The notes: generated by a model from the letters alone, not told the origin. Shown: positions 36,801-45,304, numbered from the stretch's first letter. The stretch: DNA of 47,731 nucleotides from an uncultured Bacilli bacterium (GCA_934177995.1 CAKPPW010000008.1:1-47731), one strand, 5' to 3'. Translations and numbers: made by a program.

Positions 36801-38990
36801 GAGTATATTTGGAAATATAAGTACAGTGATATAGATCATACGTTACAAAACCAATTTTTAACTGCTTATATAGATAATAATCTAGTATCTTCTACTAAAA
36901 TTGAAGAAACTGATTCTTATAAACCTCTTAATCTTTCTGTTAAAAATTCTGGTATGTTTAAGATAAGTGGAATATATGAGTATATTAATAATGATACTTC
37001 ATTTCAAAAAAATAAAGTACTTACTACCCAATATTATGAAGGAGCTATTTCTCCTGATTTTGGTGAAGTAAATTTATTCAAAGATACAAACAGAGTTGTT
37101 ATTAGTTTCTTAGATTATAATAATAAAATAGATTTATTTAATAGAGTTGCTAAAATAGATATAGATTTTATTGGTTCTTCAAAAACTATTACAGTAAAAG
37201 ACTTAACAATAAATAATGGTAATATTGTTGTAGATTATTCTGAGATAGAATCTTTAATGGGAGAGTCTATTTCTACTAAGATTTATTTTTACTATGATTC
37301 TGGAGTTTATGGATTTGAAAGCCAAGGAGAATATCATGTTCTACAAACTATTCAAAGTAGTATAGACTCTACTGCTTATTACTATTCGTATAATAATAAC
37401 ACCATAGATACCGATATTAGTGCTGCTAATAAATATATGACATTTAAATTTAATAGTAATTCAGATAAATTATTAGTTTATAGTAAAGGTGATTCTTCTA
37501 AAGTCTCATATATTGAACAGTTAATTGATCAAAGTGGAGTAAGTGCCAATTATACTTATTATTCACCTAAATCTTTGAAGAAAAAAGAAGTTAAAATAGC
37601 AAATAGTGATGTATTCTCATTTAATTCTATTATTCCTGCTGTTAGTTTATTAGACTCTAAAGGTAATACTTCAATTGAGGCATTACTAGTTAGTGCTAAT
37701 ATTCATATGAAATTATATGGTACTGGAAATAATAGAATTAAAGATAATAAGATTTATATTGAACTTTATAGTACTAACGATGATGCTAGTGAAAGTAAAC
37801 TTGTTGATACTTACACTTTTAATGTAGATGACTTTAGCAATAATAAATCAGTTAAACTTGAGAGTTTAATGCCACAAAGTAACTATTTTATCAGAATTTT
37901 AGCAGATGTTTATGATGGAGCTAGTTATACTAGAACCAGGTTATATGATGTTGATGATCAAACTACTACTAAAAATTATTATTTTAAAACAATTGGTAAT
38001 GTTGGGATTAGTAATACTAATGTTGTGTATAGTCCAAAGTCTTATGATAAGAGATATTTAAAGCTTAGTTATAATCTTGATGAAATTGTTGGATATACTT
38101 ATATCAAATACGAAATATACGAAATTGTTGATGATACACATGAAAATGATATTTTAATTGATACTAAGACAGAAAATGATATAGCTTTTAAAAAGCAAAT
38201 GATTAAATATATTAATTTAAGCGGAACGGGAGTAATTACAGGTAAAAAATATAGAATTTATATTAAACCATATCTTACTACAACAATAGATGGAAACGAA
38301 ACAGACTTTGCTTTAGAAACTTCTTATGTTGACTACTATTTTGCTAAATTATATTCTCCATACATTTCTATTTCTCATACTTTTAGTAATAATAATTTAA
38401 CATTTAGAGTTAATTTCAAAGATTATGCTAAAAGCGTAGTAGATGGAGTTTATAATATTTACATTTTAGATGCTAATGGTCGTGATGTTACTCCGGAAAG
38501 TGTTAAAAATAAATCATTTAGTATTAGTGTGATTAATCAACAATTTACTATACCTAATGTATCTTTAGGTGAAAAATATGTTTTATATATTGGCTACAAT
38601 GCTAATTATGATAATAGTTCAACTAATTTTACAGCAGAAACTAGAACTTATTCTACTTTAATTCGTGATAATGAAGGTATATCTATTGGTAATGTTTATG
38701 CTGATACGGATTTATCTGACAATACACGTGTCAATTTAACATTCTTTGATTCTACAAAACTTAGTGATATTACTTCAATTAGATATTCCATTTATGATAA
38801 TAATGGGTATAGCGTTGATAATGAGGTTGATTTCAAACCACAAGCTACTTCTACAGGAGATACCAAATATTATTTATTCTCTATCCCTGAAGCAATTACT
38901 AATGAAGGAATTTACTTCATTTCAGTACAATTCTTTAAAGGTAGTAAAATTATTGATGAAACAACATTAGAATATCGTTTAATCTATTAA
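33801..38990 (+). CDS. Giant surface stalk protein with tandem FN3-like domains
   Basis: 1729 aa from ATG 33801 (an upstream TTG at 33792 is possible, but GAAAGAGAG fits the ATG better). It has an N-terminal membrane anchor (~7-25), a beta-rich module (~30-235) similar in layout to those of its neighbours, then a hydrophilic N/D/K/S linker (~245-295). After that come about twelve or more FN3-like units of 95-120 residues, recognisable by L....Y.(V/I)......Y.D ... F.T endings (for example LQPETNYILIVNSNYSKNE, LMPQSNYFIRILADVYDG). There is no C-terminal membrane helix and no LPXTG; the last domain ends at residue 1729. I infer a long flexible rod extending from the membrane. It follows the 2930-aa gene by 89 nt without a convincing terminator. 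Confidence 0.85.
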   Translation: MKKGFLIVIPVLVVTIIMFSFGLQVYKNRFIKFDSSGHVIAKVSESSTKKYFFTKDSKYRILDDKVNIETTKKESVSIPTETFIHYDDGSISTFSKSAILDLNDLSKKTYNYYNIYPGTVFTKNSTNYTVTYLDKRLNFNNFLLKISDTKYMIIGNKMELQIGDIKKTIENNYLEVSYLEGNIIKLENQGVSYQNISSDVTITIGDIVIDFSGKNIYLKGERKLSLGEITIDSDDNIEINKEENSTITDKYKKDNQDNKTNENESNNSSKNNHEKLPSINNGIINTDDDSIEEIIDSASRIKDAEFTVTEMDVTSNRLRAEITVSDKEAVLEGDMSVKIVETGTNKIVYETTVEAGTNSFDVESEALQPETNYILIVNSNYSKNEVQFNKDFIQKTFMTEPIGISLEKNYISDDSLEVSINKTDYCNILSLKATLKDKNGGIISTNDVVLNDSETALTFNKLTHNSKYTVELSNFVYKDAVVSSDFTMSKTFTTLKSKPTYGSTSFSINKKNGEFSMILKNISDPDNGVTSYRYEVYDARNIAAGDNTPLATINKTDTSSATLKINDSDVKRGVPYVFRVVIVFNDNDKEYEYVTDLSDVMKMDGVKYPTVSFEKEKVTFERIVGRIIINDDGNTINLDDGSVITITYTDSVGVSKTITSSGNLNIPIDVNNLRSNETYSFAVSAKVDLQDGNPAIDNCHVGSVIVKTEDPNPFKLIYNVSEASIDYSFRINAQLIPNNENTELEANTLTGIQFNLYEGKSTAGVLKKSIKKVDRNLDEYVSTLRDEYYDNSFTIEPSLFGLKNSDLSSEYYTIEVTGAYDYTDYKNTLPIKDNIITVKTNGVVPDPPDNINDAIDFEVIRNKDASSPYKRDDLDGETIIGYKIRAGYDNSKKYAKSINYQLRSADGNVIATKKYEVPASGDINYVEFYCNDGKLPGTEVNEFRRGESYYFTYTADLDLDFDGKAETSYPTGEITLRSKGISPEKQEPHIKLYPSSSNDTEYIWKYKYSDIDHTLQNQFLTAYIDNNLVSSTKIEETDSYKPLNLSVKNSGMFKISGIYEYINNDTSFQKNKVLTTQYYEGAISPDFGEVNLFKDTNRVVISFLDYNNKIDLFNRVAKIDIDFIGSSKTITVKDLTINNGNIVVDYSEIESLMGESISTKIYFYYDSGVYGFESQGEYHVLQTIQSSIDSTAYYYSYNNNTIDTDISAANKYMTFKFNSNSDKLLVYSKGDSSKVSYIEQLIDQSGVSANYTYYSPKSLKKKEVKIANSDVFSFNSIIPAVSLLDSKGNTSIEALLVSANIHMKLYGTGNNRIKDNKIYIELYSTNDDASESKLVDTYTFNVDDFSNNKSVKLESLMPQSNYFIRILADVYDGASYTRTRLYDVDDQTTTKNYYFKTIGNVGISNTNVVYSPKSYDKRYLKLSYNLDEIVGYTYIKYEIYEIVDDTHENDILIDTKTENDIAFKKQMIKYINLSGTGVITGKKYRIYIKPYLTTTIDGNETDFALETSYVDYYFAKLYSPYISISHTFSNNNLTFRVNFKDYAKSVVDGVYNIYILDANGRDVTPESVKNKSFSISVINQQFTIPNVSLGEKYVLYIGYNANYDNSSTNFTAETRTYSTLIRDNEGISIGNVYADTDLSDNTRVNLTFFDSTKLSDITSIRYSIYDNNGYSVDNEVDFKPQATSTGDTKYYLFSIPEAITNEGIYFISVQFFKGSKIIDETTLEYRLIY

Positions 38991-39032
38991 ATAAATTAAT
39001 GATATTGCTGAAAAAATCGAAAGGAGGAGTTT

Positions 39033-40457
39033 ATGAAAAAAGTTAAAACCAACAATGTAGGAATATTTTCATTATTTATATTTATAATCATTGGTATTAT
39101 TGCATTGTTTATATATTTTATATTTAGATTTATAAATATTGATAATAACAAGTATGATGTTGCCATTGGTAGTGTATATTATGATGATGATTTGAACTAT
39201 GCAAAGACTGATATTAATAGTTATTTAGCACAGAAATTTGATGGGAATTATTATCTATATCAAAAAGAAAAGAATAAAACTGTTTCTTCAAAAGTTGGTA
39301 AAAATCCCGTCGTATATAATCAAAGTGATTATAAGTTATATCTATATGGTAACGCTTATCAAATTATGAATACCGGTGATGTAAAAGCTTTAACTGGGGT
39401 TACTGAAATTCCCAAAGCTTCTCCTACTAAATTTTTTAAATTAAAAGATAGAAAGTATTTGATGGTAGATAGTGATATTAAAACTGAAGATAAAACTATT
39501 AAGACTAGTGGATACTTAATAATTGAACTTGATAAACAGGGAAATCCGACTTTTGCTAATAATGAAGTCAATCTTAAAAGTATTGGTCAAGTAGTTTTAA
39601 AAGGTACAACTATGAGTTTTGATATTGCAAACGAAGTATTAATTTATAATGATAAGAAAATTAATTTAAAGAAAATTATTGGTAGTACAAATAACTATAA
39701 AAAAGATGATAATACAAATAAGACTGAGAGTAACGATAATGATAATCAAACAGATAACTTAATTGATAATACTTATTATGATAATTATTTAAAGAATGTT
39801 ATTAACAGTGTAAATAATTTAAGTAATAGTGCTAATAGAATTAATGATAAGACTCAAGATACTATTAAAAAAGGAGAAATATACTTTGACTTTAGTAAGT
39901 GGGCTGCTCTAAAGAGTGTTACTTCTAGTGTAACAACTATTACTGTTAATTATAGTGTGTATGACCCTAATAATGAATATCAGAGTGTATTTTTACAAGT
40001 AGATGATAATAAGGGTAATATTAATAGAATGTTTGTTAATAAAAATGAAACTAAATATATTATCCGTGAATTAAATAAGGATTCTTCTTATACAATTTCA
40101 TTTGGGTATACTGAAACTTCTAATAAAGAAGAAACAGTAGAAGACGTAGTTACAGTTAAGACAAAGAGTCCTTCGTGTAATTTAAAAATTAATAAAATAA
40201 CTTCAAATTATATTACTTATAACTTAAAAATAGATAGTGAATATGTATATGATATTGGTCAAGCAGTTTTGTATATTGATGGAGTAAAAGCAGGTAGTGA
40301 TGAGATAAATATGAAAAAAGCATCGTCATCTAGTGGATTTAATGGTACAATTAGTTATAATAGATTAGGGTACTTAAATGAGATTACTCTTGAAGGATTG
40401 TCTTATAATGGAACTAGTGAAGTTATTAGATGTAAAGATAGTTTTATAGGAGGTTAA
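39033..40457 (+). CDS. Bitopic surface protein with the shared membrane-proximal module and FN3-like C terminus
   Basis: 474 aa. Membrane anchor at ~13-36, then a beta-rich module (~40-225: PVVYNQSDYKLYLYGNAYQI, FKLKDRKYLMVDSDI, SGYLIIELD) with the same order as in the two giant neighbours. Then an N/D/T/K linker (~228-260), a short helical piece (~262-285), and two FN3-like domains (~290-375 and 376-474, ending ITLEGLSYNGTSEVIRCK). It is effectively a short version of the giant proteins. A strong RBS (AAGGAGGAG) precedes ATG 39033. It ends 3 nt before the c-like subunit gene, which physically joins the surface protein genes to the ATPase genes. Confidence 0.8.
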   Translation: MKKVKTNNVGIFSLFIFIIIGIIALFIYFIFRFINIDNNKYDVAIGSVYYDDDLNYAKTDINSYLAQKFDGNYYLYQKEKNKTVSSKVGKNPVVYNQSDYKLYLYGNAYQIMNTGDVKALTGVTEIPKASPTKFFKLKDRKYLMVDSDIKTEDKTIKTSGYLIIELDKQGNPTFANNEVNLKSIGQVVLKGTTMSFDIANEVLIYNDKKINLKKIIGSTNNYKKDDNTNKTESNDNDNQTDNLIDNTYYDNYLKNVINSVNNLSNSANRINDKTQDTIKKGEIYFDFSKWAALKSVTSSVTTITVNYSVYDPNNEYQSVFLQVDDNKGNINRMFVNKNETKYIIRELNKDSSYTISFGYTETSNKEETVEDVVTVKTKSPSCNLKINKITSNYITYNLKIDSEYVYDIGQAVLYIDGVKAGSDEINMKKASSSSGFNGTISYNRLGYLNEITLEGLSYNGTSEVIRCKDSFIGG

Positions 40458-40460
40458 AGT

Positions 40461-40706
40461 ATGGAAAGTGTATATTCTGCTACATTATTTGCAATTGGAA
40501 TTATGTTAGGTCTTGCTTTTTTAGGACTTGGTATAGGTATAGGTATCTTATCAAGTAAAGTGGCTGAGGCTGTTGGAAGAAATCCAGAGACTAAAGATAT
40601 TGTTGTAAGAAGTGTTATGACAATACTAGTTGTTACTTCTGTATTTCTACTATTCTTATTCTTATTTGTTTTCTTCTTATTATTCTTTAATCCATTAATA
40701 GGATAA
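40461..40706 (+). CDS. F-type ATPase c-like proteolipid lacking the ion-binding carboxylate
   Basis: 81 aa and two helices, as for subunit c. Helix 1 keeps the glycine ladder (LGLAFLGLGIGIGILSSKVAEA), and the polar loop GRNPE (39-43) corresponds to the RQPD/RNPE loop that docks on gamma and epsilon. Aligned without gaps to E. coli AtpE through that loop, the position of Asp61 is Ser60. Helix 2 (~48-76: VVRSVMTILVVTSVFLLFLF...) contains no Asp or Glu at all, and helix 1 has no alternative acid. Proton or sodium binding is therefore not expected. The ring-packing and docking features suggest a c-like ring used as a mechanical rotor or anchor (inference). RBS TAGGAGG precedes ATG 40461. Confidence 0.88.
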   Translation: MESVYSATLFAIGIMLGLAFLGLGIGIGILSSKVAEAVGRNPETKDIVVRSVMTILVVTSVFLLFLFLFVFFLLFFNPLIG

Positions 40707-40707
40707 T

Positions 40708-41430
40708 ATGACTCTTGCAATAGTAATTACATTACTAGTATTGATATTAATGACTCTTTCTATCTTCTTTTTACTAAAGTATGAAGTAAAAAAGATAAAT
40801 GAAAAAGCCAAGGTCTATTTTACGTTAAAGACACAAGAATATACTAATGATGTATTAGAAAAAGAACCAAAGATTTTAAAAGAAGAGAATAAAGAGGAAG
40901 AAAAGAAAGAAAGAAATCTTGAAACGTCAGTTATATATGTAGATCAAAAAGATGACTATGTTATAGACAATTTATTTAGTGTAATGAAACATGTAGATGA
41001 TAAATTTTCTATTAATCAATGTGATATTATTAAAAGATTTATAAAGGAAAATGTTAAGGATGAAGATAGTCATCATTATGATAAATTGATTAAGATGAAA
41101 AAATACATTACTGATATTGGTATTTATAATATTGTTATTAACGATGATAGTAACTTTATAAGTAATATAAGAAGACATTTAATACTTATAGATGAGGATA
41201 TATATAATGAATTCTTTTTAGGAAAAGATGACTTTAATATTGAAGAATTTATTAATTATCTAGACTTTGAAATTGGTAAATATGATCCTAATATATACAT
41301 ATATGTTGGAAATAAGAATGAAAATTATGATTACTTAGATAAAAGAATAAAAACTATTTATAATTCTAAGATATATAAAGGTATAAAAATTATATATAAA
41401 AATGTTTTATATGATTATAGTCTTAGTTGA
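40708..41430 (+). CDS. Peripheral-stalk protein, b/delta-fusion-like
   Basis: 240 aa. An N-terminal membrane helix (~2-25), a charged helical/coiled stretch (~27-75, very rich in K and E), then a helical globular region (~85-180). The C-terminal piece IYIYVGNKNENYDYLDKRI ... KGIKIIYKNVLYDYSL echoes the end of F-ATPase delta (G..I...N.V.D.S). Its place between c and alpha is where atpF (b) and atpH (delta) normally lie. I infer a single protein that replaces both. The sequence is diverged and the assignment rests on position, topology and the delta-like tail. It starts 1 nt after the c-like stop, so the two are translationally coupled. Confidence 0.65.
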   Translation: MTLAIVITLLVLILMTLSIFFLLKYEVKKINEKAKVYFTLKTQEYTNDVLEKEPKILKEENKEEEKKERNLETSVIYVDQKDDYVIDNLFSVMKHVDDKFSINQCDIIKRFIKENVKDEDSHHYDKLIKMKKYITDIGIYNIVINDDSNFISNIRRHLILIDEDIYNEFFLGKDDFNIEEFINYLDFEIGKYDPNIYIYVGNKNENYDYLDKRIKTIYNSKIYKGIKIIYKNVLYDYSLS

Positions 41431-41448
41431 TATATAGGAGGGATTGCA

Positions 41449-42921
41449 ATGCTAGAAGAAAAACCAGAAATTATTACACTTAATAATGATTCTTTAGATA
41501 ATTTAAAAGATACGGAGATTGAAGTGCTTGATGACTCTAATGAATCAGATATAAGTAAAGAAGAAAATAACATTTCTTTTACTGATAAAAATAGTAATAA
41601 ATATGTTGATAGTATTTTAGATAATAAGTTAAACTCAATAGATGCTAAAAAAAATGTTTATGGTGTAGGTAAAGTAGTTAGTGTTAAAGACTTTATTCTA
41701 GAGGTTGTTGGATTTGAAGATGTAACATTTTATGAGAAAGTTAATATAGATAATAAAGGTATTGGCTATGTCATCCAACTTAAACCTAATAAAGTAGTAA
41801 TTGCAATTCTTGAAAAACATGAAAATATTCAAATAGGTGATACAGTTTATCAAACTAATGAAACATTTATGGGTGATTACTCAGATGATTCTATTGGTAG
41901 AATAATTGATTTATTTGGTAATGATAAGTTATCTAATAAAAAGTTTTCTAATACCAAGAAGATAGCAATAGAGATGGATACTATTCCTATAATGGATAGA
42001 GGAGATGTAAAAAGACCACTTGAAACTGGTATTGCCGGAATTGATTTAATTTATCCTATTGGTAAGGGTCAAAGGCAATTAATTATTGGTGATAAAAAAA
42101 CAGGTAAGACACAGATTTGTTTAGATACTATTGTTAATCAAAGGAATAAGAATGTCATTTGTATTTATTGTGCTATAGGTAAGACTAAAAAAGAAGTAAA
42201 AGAGATTTATTATGAGTTATTAAAAAGGCATGCTACAGATTATACCATAATTATTACAGCGTTTTATGATGATTTACCTTCTATTTTAACACTTACCCCA
42301 TATTTTGCCTTAAGTGTTGCCGAATATTATATGACAAGTGGATATGATGTACTTGTTGTATTAGATGATTTAAAAAAACATGCCGATGCTTATCGAGAAA
42401 TTAGTCTTATTTCTGGAAAAAGTCCAGGTAGAGATGCTTATCCATCTGATATTTTCTATTTCCATTCAAGACTTTTAGAACGTGGTTGTCAGTATAAAAA
42501 TGGGGCAAGTATAACAATACTCCCTGTAATGGAAACTAAGAGTGGGGATATTACTGATTATATTTCTACAAACATTATTTCTATCACTGATGGACAGATA
42601 GTATTATCAACTAGTTCCTTTAATAAAGGCGAAAAACCAGCAATTGATTATGGACTTTCTGTTTCACGTTTAGGTGGAGCTGTTCAAAGTCCTGAGATGA
42701 AAGCTATGGGAGCAGAGGTTAGGAGAACATTACTTAGTTATTTGGAAACTAGACAAGTTTATGAACTTGCAAATGAAGATGAAATGAGTCAAGAATTAAG
42801 AGATAAATTATTTAAAGGTCAAAAAATACTTGAGTCATTACTTCAATATAAATATAGTCCTCTATCTCCTGAGAAAATTAAAGAAAGATTTAACAGTTTA
42901 GGAGTAGGAAAAGATGGCTAA
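41449..42921 (+). CDS. F1-type ATPase alpha-like subunit
   Basis: 490 aa. The P-loop GDKKTGKT is at 214-221 (canonical alpha GDRQTGKT), preceded by GIAGIDLIYPIGKGQRQLI. The arginine finger motif VSRLGGAVQSPEMK is intact with Arg407, and DVLVVLDDLKKHADAYREISL is the alpha Walker B region. It is therefore a non-catalytic F1 alpha able to support catalysis at the beta interface. The N terminus is unusual: ~65 residues of acidic, Asn/Ser-rich sequence replace the amphipathic delta-binding helix seen in standard alpha. The C-terminal helical domain is shortened. RBS TAGGAGGG precedes ATG 41449. It overlaps the gamma gene by 8 nt. Confidence 0.95.
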   Translation: MLEEKPEIITLNNDSLDNLKDTEIEVLDDSNESDISKEENNISFTDKNSNKYVDSILDNKLNSIDAKKNVYGVGKVVSVKDFILEVVGFEDVTFYEKVNIDNKGIGYVIQLKPNKVVIAILEKHENIQIGDTVYQTNETFMGDYSDDSIGRIIDLFGNDKLSNKKFSNTKKIAIEMDTIPIMDRGDVKRPLETGIAGIDLIYPIGKGQRQLIIGDKKTGKTQICLDTIVNQRNKNVICIYCAIGKTKKEVKEIYYELLKRHATDYTIIITAFYDDLPSILTLTPYFALSVAEYYMTSGYDVLVVLDDLKKHADAYREISLISGKSPGRDAYPSDIFYFHSRLLERGCQYKNGASITILPVMETKSGDITDYISTNIISITDGQIVLSTSSFNKGEKPAIDYGLSVSRLGGAVQSPEMKAMGAEVRRTLLSYLETRQVYELANEDEMSQELRDKLFKGQKILESLLQYKYSPLSPEKIKERFNSLGVGKDG

Positions 42922-43699
42922 TATAAAAAATATTGTCCAAGTAATGAACTTTCATTCTTTGATTAGAGTTGATAAGGCCAAAAGAGAAGCTAATAAATAT
43001 TTTGGAGTAGAAGATGAGATTAATAGACTTCTTTACAGTATTACCAATAATAAAAACCTAAAATTAGATAAAAAACTATTATTAACAAATAATAAAGGGA
43101 TTATTTTAAATATATATATTGGTAACGATTTAGGATTTTGTGGAGATTTTAATTACTTATTACAAAAATCTGTTAGAGAAGATAAAGAAGCTTATAAGAT
43201 AGTTATAGGTAAGAAATTATTTCAACAAATAGATGATAAAATAATACTAAAAATAGAAAAAGATAAATTCTTAGATGAGTATTATAAAATAGATGATATT
43301 ATTAGTGATTATATAAGTAACAAAAAAATAAAAGAAATAAATGTAGTATTTAATCATTATTATAATGTTAATGATATAAGATTTGAAAGAAAAAAATTAT
43401 TTCCTCTTGATATTAATATCGAAGATAAGAAAGATATTAATCTTGATGTTGATTATGTTATGGAAACAGATGTTAATGAACTACTTACTAAGATGATTTC
43501 TATTGCAATATGTTATCAAATAAAAGTGTTTGAAAGTAATAGTTGGGCATCTGAAAATGTAATGAGAGAAAAAATTACTAGGGAAAGTATTGATAAGATA
43601 GATAAGATAGAAAAAGAAAAAAAATTAGAAGAAGTTAAGAGTAAGAAGGAAGCTTCTTTTAAGAAACAAATTAATAATTATAAGAATACTATGAGGTGA
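42914..43699 (+). CDS. F1-type ATPase gamma-like subunit
   Basis: 261 aa, the rotor shaft of F1. It is much diverged but shows gamma landmarks: an N-terminal helix starting MANIKNIVQVMNFHSLIRVDKAKR (canonical K.I..RI.SV..T.KIT.AM), GNDLGFCGDFNYLL matching the canonical DrGLCGgfN loop in the Rossmann-like domain, and a long C-terminal helix from ESNSWASENVMREKITRESI (canonical SEHaARM.AM). The C-terminal helix is extended and highly charged (KIEKEKKLEEVKSKKEASFKKQ). The gene order alpha-gamma-beta is canonical. It overlaps alpha and ends 2 nt before the chosen beta start. Confidence 0.88.
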   Translation: MANIKNIVQVMNFHSLIRVDKAKREANKYFGVEDEINRLLYSITNNKNLKLDKKLLLTNNKGIILNIYIGNDLGFCGDFNYLLQKSVREDKEAYKIVIGKKLFQQIDDKIILKIEKDKFLDEYYKIDDIISDYISNKKIKEINVVFNHYYNVNDIRFERKKLFPLDINIEDKKDINLDVDYVMETDVNELLTKMISIAICYQIKVFESNSWASENVMREKITRESIDKIDKIEKEKKLEEVKSKKEASFKKQINNYKNTMR

Positions 43700-43701
43700 T
43701 T

Positions 43702-45066
43702 ATGGTGATAAATAAAATAATTGCAATTTCTGATATTAATATTCAAATTTATTGTGAAATTCCACAGGACTTTAAAATTGGAGATATTTTATCCACAAGT
43801 ACTGGGGATAAAATATATAAATTTGAAGTAATGGAAATTAATAATAATACAATTACTGCTATTCCCCTTTCTAGTGTTATTGGTTTAAAAAGAGGACTTC
43901 CTGTTACCAAATATAGTAATGGTTTAACTATTGAGTATTCTGATAATATACTTGGTAAAGTATTTAATAGTTATGGTGATTTAATAGATGGTACTATGAT
44001 AAATAATCCTAAAAGGAAAAATATTTATAATAATGATATTAATCTTTCTAACTTAAAAGTTGATTATTCAACACTTCCTACAGGAATTAAAGTTATTGAC
44101 TTTTTTGCCCCCATATCTAAAGGATTTAAAATGGGACTTCTTGGTGGAGCAGGAGTTGGAAAAACGGTTGTTATAAAGGAACTTATTAATAATTTATACA
44201 TGTCACATAACTCTAATGCTGTATTTGTAGGTGTAGGTGAACGTTCACGAGAAGGAAAAGAGTTATATAATGAAATGAAATCATCTAACTTACTTGATAA
44301 AATAAGTATTGTTTTTGGACAAATGGGAGATAACCCAGTGTCTAGATCAAAAGCAGTATACTCTGGTCTTACTTTAGCTGAATATTTACGTGATAATAAA
44401 AAGCAGGATGTATTATTATTTATTGATAATATATATCGTTTTGTTCAAGCAAAAAGTGAAATTTCTACAGAATTAAAAAGAATACCGGTAGAAAATGGTT
44501 ATCCTACTACGATGGCAAGTGATGTATCAGAAGTAGAAGAGAGAATTAATTCACTAGAACATGGTTCAATCACTTCATTTCAAGCGGTTTATGTTCCAGC
44601 AGATGATTTAAATGATGAAGCGGTTCAAACAATTACTTCACATATGGATGGACAAGTGGTATTAGATAGAAAAGTTGCAGAAAAAGGCCTTTATCCCGCA
44701 ATTAATGTATTTAAAACATCATCTAAATTAATTGATGTAGAAAAAGTTGGCCAAAGGCATTATGATTTAGTCCAGAAGGTACTTCAGTATTTAACACGAT
44801 ATGAAAAATTAGAAGAAATTATAGCCGTTCTTGGAATAGATGAATTAAGTCAAGATGATAAGTTAGTCTTTTATAGATCAAGAAAATTAAGAAATTATTT
44901 TACTCAACCAATGTTTGTAGCTCAAGACTATACAAATATACCTGGTAAATTTGTAAAAATAGAAGATGTTTTGGATGACGTAGAAGCAGTACTTTCAGGT
45001 AAATATGACAGTATAGATGAATCTAAATTTTTATATATTGGTACTTTAAAGGAATTAAATTTATGA
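43702..45066 (+). CDS. F1-type ATPase beta-like subunit, catalytically intact
   Basis: Walker A GGAGVGKT at 148-155, the catalytic Glu180 in VGERSREGKELYNEM, Walker B VLLFIDNIYRF, the TMASDVSEVEERI and YVPADDLNDEA segments, and the lever motif DELSQDD (canonical DELSEED) that pushes on gamma. All visible catalytic residues of F1 beta are present, so ATP hydrolysis is expected. The 454-aa length is normal. GTG 43696 also lies in frame; GAGGTGATT directly before ATG 43702 favours the ATG. The stop overlaps the epsilon start (ATGA at 45063-45066). Confidence 0.95.
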   Translation: MVINKIIAISDINIQIYCEIPQDFKIGDILSTSTGDKIYKFEVMEINNNTITAIPLSSVIGLKRGLPVTKYSNGLTIEYSDNILGKVFNSYGDLIDGTMINNPKRKNIYNNDINLSNLKVDYSTLPTGIKVIDFFAPISKGFKMGLLGGAGVGKTVVIKELINNLYMSHNSNAVFVGVGERSREGKELYNEMKSSNLLDKISIVFGQMGDNPVSRSKAVYSGLTLAEYLRDNKKQDVLLFIDNIYRFVQAKSEISTELKRIPVENGYPTTMASDVSEVEERINSLEHGSITSFQAVYVPADDLNDEAVQTITSHMDGQVVLDRKVAEKGLYPAINVFKTSSKLIDVEKVGQRHYDLVQKVLQYLTRYEKLEEIIAVLGIDELSQDDKLVFYRSRKLRNYFTQPMFVAQDYTNIPGKFVKIEDVLDDVEAVLSGKYDSIDESKFLYIGTLKELNL

Positions 45067-45302
45067 TAGTTAAGATATTTACATTAAAAAAAGGATTAAG
45101 AAAAATAGAAGATGTAAGTGCCATTAGAATAAAAAGTAAAGATTATAATTTATTAATTTTAAAAGACTATGTAGCTATTATGGGAAGAATTGATGGTGAT
45201 TTTTCTATAGAGATAAATGATGGTATTATAGAATATAAGAATGTAGATGCCTACTATGTAAATTCAAATAATGAGTTTAATGTTATTATAGATGGAGAAT
45301 AA
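45063..45302 (+). CDS. F1-type ATPase epsilon-like subunit, N-terminal domain only
   Basis: 79 aa, corresponding to the N-terminal beta-sandwich of epsilon: MIVKIFTLKKGL..., KDYVAIMGRIDGDFSIEINDG in place of the usual GH.p....l..G.l.i, and YKNVDAYYVNSNNEFNVII at the end. The two C-terminal helices that inhibit hydrolysis and sense ATP in canonical epsilon are missing. It directly follows beta as in atp operons, with a 4-nt overlap. Assignment rests largely on position and the beta-sandwich pattern. The lack of the inhibitory tail fits an ATPase meant to run in the hydrolysis direction (inference). Confidence 0.8.
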   Translation: MIVKIFTLKKGLRKIEDVSAIRIKSKDYNLLILKDYVAIMGRIDGDFSIEINDGIIEYKNVDAYYVNSNNEFNVIIDGE

Positions 45303-45304
45303 AT

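Noticed and set aside
40461..45302. Ordinary F1Fo ATP synthase operon
   Set aside because: Subunit a is not recognisable, the c-like protein lacks the ion-binding acid, b and delta are replaced by one short protein, and the block is contiguous with surface protein genes.
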